Below, one piece after another: positions 6,083-13,086 of a stretch of DNA of 14,245 bases. Each line of letters begins with the position of its first letter. The stretch's first letter is position 1. Source of the DNA: Armatimonadota bacterium. GTDB taxonomy: Bacteria; Armatimonadota; Fimbriimonadia; Fimbriimonadales; ATM1. The notes under the pieces were generated by a model, which did not search any database, had not been told where the DNA came from, and worked only from the letters and a program-made list of their open reading frames with translations. Where the stretch lies: the NCBI GenBank assembly GCA_003695835.1, contig RFHN01000126.1, forward strand, positions 1 to 14,245. Direction: 5' to 3'. Both the position numbers and the translations under genes were made by a program.

Positions 6083-7227
6083 GGCCGAGCCGTCCCATCT
6101 TGGGGGTCCTGCTCTTGGCGCTTGGCGTGATCGGGGCGGTGGGCGTGTTCGCATGGTCGAACGTCTCTGCGCGCCTCCCTGCGCCGGAGGTGCCCCAGTC
6201 GGACACGAGGGAAGCGGAGGCGTTTCTTCAATTGCTTTCCCGGGTGCAGGCGCTTCTCCAGGGCGCGGAGGACGCCCCGCCTTCGGCGGAGTTTGAGGCG
6301 TTAGTCGCAGATCTCGATGCTCTTGCTTCCTTGCCGGAGGATCGGATGACCTTCGCTGCCATTCGGTACCCGGATGAGTCGAGTCGGCTCAAGCCTGGGC
6401 TCGACGCGTTGCGTAATCTCGTCGTGAGGCGGGTTCGGTCTCTGCTGCGAGGCGGTCAGTGCGAAAAGGCAGCCCAACTTGCCATGTCCGCCCTGCGAAT
6501 TGCCGCCGCTGCGGGGCGCACCGGCCACCGAGACGACGTTCTTCAGTTCGCTCTGATGAGCCAGGCGTTGGCGAAGCCGCTCGCTTGGATGGTGGATCAC
6601 TGTGACAAGGGCGCCTGGCAGCTGATGGCGAACGGTTTGCCCCAGATTGTCGAGTCGCTGCCGTCTTTGGCAGAGGCGTTGGAAAGGGAGCAGGCGGCGG
6701 TATCGCGCGCGTTGGCGGATCCGCGCGTGAGGGAACGTCTTCGCGAGGACTACGACCTCTGGGGTCAGCGGCCTGGACATGGCGAGATGAGCGCCTGGGC
6801 GTTCTGGGCGTACGGATGGCGCAAGCAGATCAAGGCATTGGAGAAGGAGTTCCAGAGAATTCGGGAGACCGTGAACGAGCCGTTTGCGAAGGTGGGCCCG
6901 GCGTTCCAGGAATCGGAGGAGCCGCTGGTTGTTCGTCTCGGTTTGGACGAGACCTGGAGAGAACAGATGGGTTTGCGCCAACGGGCCGCGTCGCGCCTGC
7001 TGCTGATCGCGCTGGAATCTGCACGGAGAGCGGGTGTGAATGCGGGGACATCGCTGAAGGACCCGCTCACGGGCGAGCCGTTTCACCAGCGGAAGGATGG
7101 CACGTGGTATTCCCTGGGCGTGGATGGCTTAGATCAAGGCGGGCAGCCCGGCGACGTGTTCGGGGATGGATACGACCTCGTCTATCGGGACTACGTCAGT
7201 GGAAAGCCCGCCGAATGGAGCCCCTGA
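6079..7227 (+). CDS. Membrane-anchored helical protein with a pseudopilin-like C-terminal motif
   Basis: Protein of 382 residues without a recognised overall family. It has a hydrophobic anchor or uncleaved signal (residues ~7-25) and no lipobox cysteine, then about 290 residues of mostly alpha-helical, charged sequence. The C-terminus has DPLTGEPFHQRKDG followed by WYSLGVDGLDQGG and FGDGYDLVY (roughly residues 328-373). This resembles the end of GspG-type pseudopilins (DPWGNPY...YSLGADGxxGGEG) and the DPxTGxP...YSxGxDGxDxGG ends common in proteins of Planctomycetota and Armatimonadota. The frame is open upstream to 5968, but the ATG at 6079 is chosen: it forms an ATGA overlap with the preceding gene, has GAAGGTGAG (6064-6072) six bases upstream and puts the anchor at the N-terminus. 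Its last 32 bases overlap the convergent gene on the minus strand. Confidence 0.8.
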   Translation: MRPSRPILGVLLLALGVIGAVGVFAWSNVSARLPAPEVPQSDTREAEAFLQLLSRVQALLQGAEDAPPSAEFEALVADLDALASLPEDRMTFAAIRYPDESSRLKPGLDALRNLVVRRVRSLLRGGQCEKAAQLAMSALRIAAAAGRTGHRDDVLQFALMSQALAKPLAWMVDHCDKGAWQLMANGLPQIVESLPSLAEALEREQAAVSRALADPRVRERLREDYDLWGQRPGHGEMSAWAFWAYGWRKQIKALEKEFQRIRETVNEPFAKVGPAFQESEEPLVVRLGLDETWREQMGLRQRAASRLLLIALESARRAGVNAGTSLKDPLTGEPFHQRKDGTWYSLGVDGLDQGGQPGDVFGDGYDLVYRDYVSGKPAEWSP

Positions 7228-7906
7228 GCTCCGATAGGGGCAGAGCGATCGCCTCCACCTCGCCCGCCTCCAGTTCTATCGGTCTTGGGATTCCGCAGAC
7301 GATCAGAGTTCCCCGTTGGCGATAGAGTGCGAGATACCGAAGGTGCAGGCGATCTCCATTGACGCGGATCGCCACGTGCGCAATGCCGCCGGGCCGGCCG
7401 ATCAACGTGAGGTGGCCGCCGAGGCCGTATACGTAATCGGCAACGAACGCACGGGGGCGTTGAGGGGCGAACCGAACGGCTACGTCCGCGATCAGGACTG
7501 GCTCCGTTCGGATCTCCGTGGGCCCGCTGCGAAAGAGCAACGCGTCGCCGACGGTGGTGCGAACCAGGTCACAGCGCCCTTGTTCGGTCGCGACGAAGGC
7601 GAGGAAGGAACGCTCGGTCGGCCTCGGCGATAAGGCGACTGGGATTTGGACAACGGTTCCGTCTTCGGGCCGGTTGTCAGCGCATTCCGTGAGCAAAAGG
7701 GTGAATCGCGCCGGCGCAGGCGCAAGGGCTTCGACTCGCCAACCCTCGGTGTGCGGCCGAACGTTCAGGTTCTGTCGGGAGTAGAGGACGCTTCGCGAGA
7801 GCAGTTCGCGATTCTCCATGCGGACGATCGCCGACTCGCCCGGAAAGACGAAGGCCGGTTCGATCGTTGTGGAGAGCAGTTGGGCGGCGAACGGAATCCA
7901 GATCAT
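7196..7906 (-). CDS. Hypothetical beta-rich protein coupled to the HD-domain gene
   Basis: Protein of 236 residues that I do not recognise. It is rich in short alternating hydrophobic strands (FAFVFPGESAIV-like at the start, RFTLLLTECAD, SFLAFVATEQ, HLTLIGRPGGIAHVAIRV, GTLIVCGIPRPIEL), suggesting a beta-sandwich or other all-beta fold. The first dozen residues (MIWIPFAAQLL) are hydrophobic but lack a basic n-region, so export is doubtful. The frame is open to 7972, but the ATG at 7906 is chosen because it overlaps the TGA of the HD gene as ATGA, a sign of translational coupling; the longer start would intrude 70 bases into that gene. It is the last gene of the der operon, and its end overlaps the plus-strand gene ending at 7227 by 32 bases. 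No function can be assigned. Confidence 0.72.
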   Translation of the reverse strand: MIWIPFAAQLLSTTIEPAFVFPGESAIVRMENRELLSRSVLYSRQNLNVRPHTEGWRVEALAPAPARFTLLLTECADNRPEDGTVVQIPVALSPRPTERSFLAFVATEQGRCDLVRTTVGDALLFRSGPTEIRTEPVLIADVAVRFAPQRPRAFVADYVYGLGGHLTLIGRPGGIAHVAIRVNGDRLHLRYLALYRQRGTLIVCGIPRPIELEAGEVEAIALPLSELRGSIRRAFH

Positions 7907-8586
7907 TCGAGCAGGGTCCCGTTGATTTCGAGTTTGAAGCGATAGCCCAAGACGTTCGCGCTCTTGCGGCACATGATCATGCGCGAGAGGAAGATTTCGA
8001 AGTACTCCATGACCGTGGCAACGCCCGTGTCAATTTCGAGTCGCAACGTGATATCGTCGCTGTCGCTCGACATCTCGATGCGGCTCTTTTGGACGGCGTA
8101 GTTCACGCGGTCGTGAATATCAAACGATTCGAAGACGGGGTTTTGGACGCGGCTGAAGTGGACGTCGCTCTTATCGGCGATGATGAGCGCTGCGGACATT
8201 CGGCTGATCGGGATTCCTTCGTGTTCTTCGTGGTTGCCGATGGCGCCGACGATAGGGGCGATCTCTTCCGGGGGCATGCCCATCTCGCGCAGGATCTGCA
8301 TCGCGATGACGGCTCCGATCATCGGGTGGTTGATCCGATTCACGACGTTCCCAATATCGTGCAGGTACGCCGCGATGCTGCCGAGCTCGATCTCGCGCTC
8401 GGGCGCTCCGACCTGCTCGAGAATGTATCGCGTGATGCCGCTGACGAGGAGCGCGTGCCGATGTCCGTGCTCCGTGTAACCCATGGCGTTGAGAAGGTCA
8501 TTCGCGCCAGCGATGAGTTTGTCCACCGTCGGGTTTGCCTTGACGGCTTTGAGCGTAACGACCTCGCGTTCGGCTGGTTCCTTCAT
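7903..8586 (-). CDS. HD-domain phosphohydrolase of a conserved uncharacterised family
   Basis: Probable metal-dependent phosphohydrolase of 227 residues. The HD signature is complete: YTEHGHRHA with His44, LHDIGNVVNR with His76-Asp77, a following His87 (INHPMIGA), NHEEH (118-122) and the downstream Asp138 in ADKSDVH. The second half carries blocks I recall from a family widespread in Firmicutes and related phyla: FDIHDRVNYAV, EYFEIFLSRMIMCR and YRFKLEINGTLL. The family is well conserved over its whole length, yet its substrate is, as far as I know, undetermined. The gene starts 23 bases after the J-domain/WD40 stop. A CATAAT box (8595-8600) lies eight bases upstream of the ATG, so an internal near-leaderless promoter is possible. 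The next gene overlaps it as ATGA. Identity as an HD-domain protein is firm. Confidence 0.93.
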   Translation of the reverse strand: MKEPAEREVVTLKAVKANPTVDKLIAGANDLLNAMGYTEHGHRHALLVSGITRYILEQVGAPEREIELGSIAAYLHDIGNVVNRINHPMIGAVIAMQILREMGMPPEEIAPIVGAIGNHEEHEGIPISRMSAALIIADKSDVHFSRVQNPVFESFDIHDRVNYAVQKSRIEMSSDSDDITLRLEIDTGVATVMEYFEIFLSRMIMCRKSANVLGYRFKLEINGTLLE

Positions 8587-8594
8587 TCGCGCGT

Positions 8595-8600
8595 ATTATG
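8595..8600 (-). promoter_or_regulatory. Possible -10 box (CATAAT) before the HD gene
   Basis: CATAAT on the minus strand, eight bases before the ATG at 8586 and within the 23-base gap after the upstream gene. No -35 is evident in the coding sequence above it. It may be an internal promoter giving a leaderless transcript, or chance. Confidence 0.3.
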
Positions 8601-8609
8601 CTGGAGATC

Positions 8610-9770
8610 TTAGTTTCGTTTCGCTACGACGACGTCGTAGGCATGGAGCTCTTTGCCGAGCCCGCCGGCAAACAAGCGTTTGCCGCTTGGGGAGAAGGCG
8701 ATCGCCTTGACGGGGCCCTGCAACGGGGCCGTCTCCGCCAACCGATTCCCCGTGGCCGAGTCCCAGAGCCGTACCCTGCCGTCCCTCGAGGCGGACGCGA
8801 GGACTTGCGCCTTGGGGTGGAATCGCAGTTGTTCGAGAGGCTTGTCATGGGGCCGGAAGGCGGCGATGACCGTCCCATCGTGAATCCGGAGGACCCGGAT
8901 CCCGTGATCCACAAGGCCGACGGCCAGCAGCGTATCGTCGCCCGAGAAGGCAACGTTCGTGATCGAGGTGGGGAACGGGCCAAAGACGCCGAGCTCGTAA
9001 CCCGTTTGAGCATCCCACAGGATCACGTGGTGATCGTTCGATCCCGTCGCGATGAGCTTTCCGTCGTGTGCGTATCGCACAGCGGTGATTGCGTCGCGGT
9101 GTCGGCGCCGAACGTAGAGCGGCTCGCCCGAGTGGGTGGCAACGACCATGAGAGTGCGATGAACGCTGCCGAGTGCCAAGCGGTCCCCCTTGGGTGAGAT
9201 ATCGAGGTGCGAGACCCACTCGGCGCGACGCCCCTTGAGTCGCACGGCTTCTTCGCCGCAGATTTCCCAAGCGCCGTACATCTTTTCGCTCGCGCCGGCG
9301 GCAACGATACGGTCCTTCCCAACCCAGCGCAGGGATTCGATGGAGCCCCCAGGTAGGAGGATTTCGGTGAGGGTCTCGCCGTCCCGAGCGCGGAGGAGCC
9401 GCACCCGGTTGTCAAATGTGCCGATCGCTACTCGGCGCCCGGATTTCGACACGGCGATCGAGTACACAGGCGATCGGAAATCGGTGACGGCGTAGCGGAG
9501 CGACACGGTGGCATTCCATTCGCTGTAGTTCGCCGGTTTCGCGCCTCGCACGCCGCGGCGTCGCCGAGCGTCATAGGAAGCTCGTTGCTCCGGATCAGAG
9601 AGGATCGCGTAGGCTTCGTTGACCGCCGCCATCTGTTGGCTTGCGCTGGGATCCGGGTTGACGTCTGGGTGAAGCCTACGGGCAAGCTTGCGGTACGCGG
9701 TCCGGATGGTTTGCGCGTCCGCGTCGGTCGGCACTCCCAGCGTTTTGTAGTAGTCGCGATCCAAAGCCAA
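8610..9770 (-). CDS. J-domain protein fused to a WD40 beta-propeller
   Basis: Protein of 386 residues with two parts. Residues ~4-70 are a J domain (DYYKTLGVPTDADAQTIR, HPD at 34-36, then NEAYAILSDPEQRASYD), which in known proteins stimulates the ATPase of Hsp70/DnaK. After a basic linker, residues ~95-385 form about seven WD40-type repeats with endings such as RVRLWDSATGNRL and HVILWDAQTGYEL, enough for one closed propeller. It lacks the Gly/Phe-rich linker, zinc fingers and C-terminal peptide-binding domains of classical DnaJ. The start is TTG at 9770: the in-frame der stop (9797-9795) lies only nine codons upstream and there is no ATG or GTG between. TTG at 9764 is an alternative. GAGG lies about 13 bases before the start. 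It is placed between der and the HD gene. A co-chaperone whose propeller selects clients or partners is an inference. Confidence 0.9.
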   Translation of the reverse strand: MALDRDYYKTLGVPTDADAQTIRTAYRKLARRLHPDVNPDPSASQQMAAVNEAYAILSDPEQRASYDARRRRGVRGAKPANYSEWNATVSLRYAVTDFRSPVYSIAVSKSGRRVAIGTFDNRVRLLRARDGETLTEILLPGGSIESLRWVGKDRIVAAGASEKMYGAWEICGEEAVRLKGRRAEWVSHLDISPKGDRLALGSVHRTLMVVATHSGEPLYVRRRHRDAITAVRYAHDGKLIATGSNDHHVILWDAQTGYELGVFGPFPTSITNVAFSGDDTLLAVGLVDHGIRVLRIHDGTVIAAFRPHDKPLEQLRFHPKAQVLASASRDGRVRLWDSATGNRLAETAPLQGPVKAIAFSPSGKRLFAGGLGKELHAYDVVVAKRN

Positions 9771-9794
9771 CGGTCGGTGATACCTCAGGCGGTC

Positions 9795-11201
9795 CTATGA
9801 GGAGGGCGACCTCTTGCGCCTCTCTGCGTTCCTCTCGTGGCTCGGTCGGAAGAAGAGCCTCACCGGCGTGCCCTCGAGAGGGAAGGCTTCCCGCAGACGG
9901 TTCTCGAGATATCGCTCGTACGAGAAATGGAGTCGTTTCGGGTCGTTGACGAAGAATGCAAACGAGGGCGGGGTCACGGCGACCTGCGTCGCGTAATAGA
10001 TCTTGAGCGGCTTGCCTGAAGAGGACGGTGGCACATCTGCTACGGCTTCGCGGACGACGCGGTTGAGGGCGCCGGTTGTAGCGCGGAAGGAAGCGTTGTC
10101 GTGCACTTCGAGGCAGGTTTGGAGCAGGGGTTCGATTCCGGTCTTGCATTGCGCGCTGATGAAGGCGAGAGGCACCCATGCGAACTCGGGCGCGTCGTCC
10201 CTCAGGGCGGCGGTGAAGCGTTTCTTGGCCCGGGAGCGGACATGTGGGTTGCCGTCCGGGGGTTCGACGAGGTCCCATTTGTTGATCGCAAAGACCATCG
10301 CCTTCCCCGCCTCGACGGCGAACCGCGCGGCTCGCAGATCGCCCGCCGTCAATCCTTCCGCGCCATCAAGGACGAGGATGGCAACGGAGGCGCGGCGAAG
10401 GCTTCGTTTTGCGCGCAGGTCCATGTAGTATTCCACCGAGCCTTGAATCTTGCCCGGACGTTTGATGCCGGCCGTGTCCACCAAGAGGATTCGTTCCTCT
10501 CCAAACTGAATTTCGGTGTCAATCGGGTCTCGCGTTGTTCCCGGGACGTTGCTGACAATGGCCCGCTCGTCGCCTACGATCGCGTTGAGGAGGGAGGACT
10601 TTCCAACGTTGGGTCTGCCCAAGATCGTGATCGTAAGGGGTGGTGATTCGTCTTCGTCCGCTCTCGAGGGTGGGAGCGCGTTCACGACGAGATCGAGCAA
10701 CTCGCCGATCCCTCGGTTGTGGATGGCGGAAACGGGCACGATTTCGCGGAAGCCGAGGGCGTAGAACTCCGTCGCCCAGTCGTCCCGCTTCGGGTGATCT
10801 GCTTTGTTGACGCACACGAACAGCGGCTTCTGGAGCGGCCGCAGAAGCTCCGCCAATTCCTCGTCGCCGGGCGTCAGCCCCGCCTCTCCGTCCACGACAA
10901 AGAGGACGACGTCCGCTTCGGTCAATGCAATCTGCGCTTGCACGCGGATCTGGTAGGAGATCGGGTCGTCGTCGCCAAAGAGGATGCCGCCTGTGTCAAT
11001 GACCTCGAACGTCCGATCGAGCCAACTGGCTCGGTGGTAGAGGCGATCTCGCGTAACGCCTGGCCGCGATTCCACGACGGCATGCCTTTTCCCGATGATT
11101 CTATTGAATAAAGAGGACTTGCCGACGTTGGGCCGGCCGACGATGACGACGCGCGGCAGGCGTTTGGATGTCGGGTTCGGTTGGGAAGGAGAGATCGCCA
11201 T
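9795..11201 (-). CDS. der: Ribosome biogenesis GTPase Der (EngA)
   Basis: Essential double-GTPase that acts in 50S ribosomal subunit maturation. It has 468 residues, close to the usual length. First G domain: GRPNVGKS (22-29), DTGG (69-72), NKAD (132-135). Second G domain: GRPNVGKS (195-202), DTAGIKRPGK (242-251), NKWD (307-310). The C-terminal KH-like domain (~370-455) holds the typical PPSFAFFVNDPKRLHFSYER and RYLENRLREAF. All nucleotide-binding motifs are intact. The ATG at 11201 leaves a short Ser/Pro-rich N-terminal tail before the first beta strand. An extended -10 (TGCCATAAT) lies about 40 bases upstream. It is divergent from cdaA across 82 bases and is the first gene of a four-gene minus-strand run; the next gene starts 24 bases after its stop and in the same frame. 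Confidence 0.97.
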   Translation of the reverse strand: MAISPSQPNPTSKRLPRVVIVGRPNVGKSSLFNRIIGKRHAVVESRPGVTRDRLYHRASWLDRTFEVIDTGGILFGDDDPISYQIRVQAQIALTEADVVLFVVDGEAGLTPGDEELAELLRPLQKPLFVCVNKADHPKRDDWATEFYALGFREIVPVSAIHNRGIGELLDLVVNALPPSRADEDESPPLTITILGRPNVGKSSLLNAIVGDERAIVSNVPGTTRDPIDTEIQFGEERILLVDTAGIKRPGKIQGSVEYYMDLRAKRSLRRASVAILVLDGAEGLTAGDLRAARFAVEAGKAMVFAINKWDLVEPPDGNPHVRSRAKKRFTAALRDDAPEFAWVPLAFISAQCKTGIEPLLQTCLEVHDNASFRATTGALNRVVREAVADVPPSSSGKPLKIYYATQVAVTPPSFAFFVNDPKRLHFSYERYLENRLREAFPLEGTPVRLFFRPSHERNAERRKRSPSS

Positions 11202-11240
11202 GGCGGTTCGGCTCAGACGCGTGGCGTCGAGCGCGTTCGG

Positions 11241-11249
11241 ATTATGGCA
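11241..11249 (-). promoter_or_regulatory. Extended -10 (TGCCATAAT) upstream of der
   Basis: On the minus strand, TG-C-CATAAT fits an extended -10 element, giving a predicted leader of about 33 bases before the der ATG at 11201. The -35 region is not recognisable, which is tolerated with extended -10 promoters. Confidence 0.45.
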
Positions 11250-11283
11250 TACAGTACGCCCGGTCGCCTCTATCGGTTAGACT
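11250..11283 (+). promoter_or_regulatory. Candidate -10 boxes upstream of cdaA
   Basis: Two TANNNT boxes precede cdaA: TACAGT (11250-11255), 28 bases before the ATG, and TAGACT (11278-11283), directly against the ATG at 11284. Neither has a clear -35. The second, if used, would start transcription inside the first codons and would require a later start such as the TTG at 11296. Confidence 0.3.
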
Positions 11284-12159
11284 ATGGCGCACCGCTTGTT
11301 AGAGTTTTTCGATCGATTTCGGACCTCGACGCCGTCGGCCCTGTTGAATGCGGTCGACATCCTCGTCGTTGCCTACTTGGCCTACCGCCTGCTGCTGTTG
11401 GTGCGCGGCGGCCGTGCGTGGCGGATTCTGCTCGGAGTCACCGCGTATCTCGTTGTGTGGTTCGTCAGCGGTCTGGTTGGGCTTCAGACCCTCCACTTTC
11501 TCTTGGACAAGGGGCTGTTGCTGGGTCCGGTTGCGCTGGTCATCCTGTTCTTGCCGGAGCTGCGCGCGGCCTTGGAGGGCTTTGGCGGGCTTGGAGCGTG
11601 GACGGAGAAACTCGCTGGCCGAGGGGTGGACACGACGGAGCGGACGATCAAGGCCATCGTCGCAGCGGCGAAGTCGTTGTCAAAGGATTCCGTCGGCGCT
11701 TTGATCGTCATCGAGAGACAGAAACAGTTGGATGAAATCGTCCGGACGGGAATCGCCTTGGACGCGCGGGTGAGCGCTCCGTTGCTCTGCTCGCTGTTCT
11801 ACGGCCAGAACCCGCTGCATGACGGCGCCGTGGTCATCCGCGGGGATCGCGTGGTGGCTGCGTCCTGTCGCCTTCCTTCGACGGACCGGGTCATCGGGTC
11901 GCACATGCACATGCGGCACCGGGCTGGGATTGGCGTGACGGAGGAGACGGACGCGATCGCGCTGATCGTGTCGGAGGAGCGCGGAACGATCTCTCTTGCG
12001 TGGGGCGGAAGGATTCGCGAGAACATCACGCCAGAGCGTCTGCAAGCCCTGTTGACGCGGATGCTGGCCCCGCCTGAGCAAAAGGATGAGAAGCCGAAGC
12101 GACGCTTGCTTTCGGGCAAGGAGTCGAAGGCAGAGAAAGCGAAGGAGGCGAAGGGGTGA
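11284..12159 (+). CDS. cdaA: Membrane diadenylate cyclase (c-di-AMP synthase)
   Basis: Makes cyclic di-AMP from two ATP at the cytoplasmic face of the membrane. It has 291 residues. Three N-terminal transmembrane helices (~23-40, 47-67, 78-92) are followed by the DisA_N/DAC domain. The catalytic motif is present as PLHDGAVVIRGDRV (Asp180-Gly181-Ala182), and the second as MRHRAGIGVTEETDAIALIVSEE (split: MRHRAGIG 210-217, TEETDAIALIVSEERG). The residue before RHR is Met rather than the usual Thr of GTRHR, and the preceding loop reads GSHMH. The C-terminal tail (~266-291) is Lys/Glu/Ala-rich; its last codons carry the Shine-Dalgarno sequence of the next gene. The ATG at 11284 fits the family, but a -10-like TAGACT abuts it. 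It overlaps cdaR by four bases (GTGA), the usual cdaA-cdaR pairing; glmM does not follow. Confidence 0.95.
   Translation: MAHRLLEFFDRFRTSTPSALLNAVDILVVAYLAYRLLLLVRGGRAWRILLGVTAYLVVWFVSGLVGLQTLHFLLDKGLLLGPVALVILFLPELRAALEGFGGLGAWTEKLAGRGVDTTERTIKAIVAAAKSLSKDSVGALIVIERQKQLDEIVRTGIALDARVSAPLLCSLFYGQNPLHDGAVVIRGDRVVAASCRLPSTDRVIGSHMHMRHRAGIGVTEETDAIALIVSEERGTISLAWGGRIRENITPERLQALLTRMLAPPEQKDEKPKRRLLSGKESKAEKAKEAKG
12142..12148 (+). promoter_or_regulatory. Strong Shine-Dalgarno (AAGGAGG) for cdaR
   Basis: AAGGAGG lies seven bases before the GTG at 12156 and fixes that start. It lies inside the Lys-Glu-Ala codons at the end of cdaA and is the only near-complete Shine-Dalgarno sequence I found before a start in this window. 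Confidence 0.85.
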
Positions 12160-13082
12160 ACTGGCTCTTGCGGAACTGGCAGCAGAAGACGATCGCTTTG
12201 CTGCTCTCTCTCATGCTTTGGGCCGTGGTGAAGCACTCGGGCCAGGACCAGCCACGGCGCACCTTCACGAACCTGCCGCTGCGGGAAGTAGGTCTGCCGG
12301 ACGACTTGCGGATTGTGCGCGGAGAGACGACGGTTGAGGTCGAAGCGCGCGCGCTGGGAGACCCGTCCATCTTGGAAGAAATCAAGACCGAGGACCTGAA
12401 GCCGCAGGTAGACCTGACGCACGCCAAACCGGGCGAGGGACTGTATGATGTCATCTTGCCTAAGACGCGTTTCGATACGATGGTCGAGTTCACTCCACGG
12501 CCGTCCAAGGTTCGCCTCGTCATCGAACCTTATGGAGAGATGCGGATGCCGGTCACCGTGGAGCAGATCGGGGACGGGCCGTTGCTGAAATCATCGGACT
12601 GGACGCTCTCCCACGAGCGCGTAACCGTTCGAGGAACGGCGAGCCTGCTTCAAGAGGCGAGCCGCGCCGTTGTGCGAGTGGATCAGACGAGTATCAGCCC
12701 GGGCCAGAGCTTCGAGCTCCCCGTTTTGGTGCTGGATGAGTCGAATCGTGTCTTGGACGTAACGGTGGACCCGGCTCGAGTGCGGTTCACCGTCATGCCC
12801 AAAGGGTTGCTGACGAGCGCCATGTTGCCTGTGCAGGTCGCGTGGGAAGGCAGTCTTCCGCCCGGGTATCGAATCGTTGACTACAGCGTCGAACCAGTCG
12901 TCGTCGAGGTGTCGGGCGATCCCGATCGAATGCGGCAGGTCAAGACAGTCGAGACGGAGCCTTTTGATCTGCGTAGCGTTCAGTCGAATGTGTCGAAGAC
13001 CCTTGCCCTCCGACCGGTGGGTGGCCTGACCTGCAAACCAACGGAAGTCAAAGTGACTCTCCGGATCGCGCGGACTCGGTAG
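12156..13082 (+). CDS. cdaR: YbbR-domain protein, regulator of CdaA
   Basis: Membrane-anchored protein of 308 residues whose homologues bind the c-di-AMP synthase CdaA and tune its activity. One transmembrane helix (~12-26, TIALLLSLMLWAVV) is followed by an extracytoplasmic region of YbbR-type beta repeats: about 35-118, 125-205 and 213-300. Each carries a strand-turn pattern, for example PRPSKVRLVIEPYGEMRMPV and VDPARVRFTVMPKGLL, plus the final PTEVKVTLRI. The start is GTG at 12156, which overlaps the cdaA stop (GTGA) and has AAGGAGG seven bases upstream, so the two are translationally coupled. The number of repeats is read by eye. The stop is four bases before the next ATG, so the acetyltransferase belongs to the same transcript. 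Confidence 0.92.
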   Translation: MNWLLRNWQQKTIALLLSLMLWAVVKHSGQDQPRRTFTNLPLREVGLPDDLRIVRGETTVEVEARALGDPSILEEIKTEDLKPQVDLTHAKPGEGLYDVILPKTRFDTMVEFTPRPSKVRLVIEPYGEMRMPVTVEQIGDGPLLKSSDWTLSHERVTVRGTASLLQEASRAVVRVDQTSISPGQSFELPVLVLDESNRVLDVTVDPARVRFTVMPKGLLTSAMLPVQVAWEGSLPPGYRIVDYSVEPVVVEVSGDPDRMRQVKTVETEPFDLRSVQSNVSKTLALRPVGGLTCKPTEVKVTLRIARTR

Positions 13083-13086
13083 CCGT

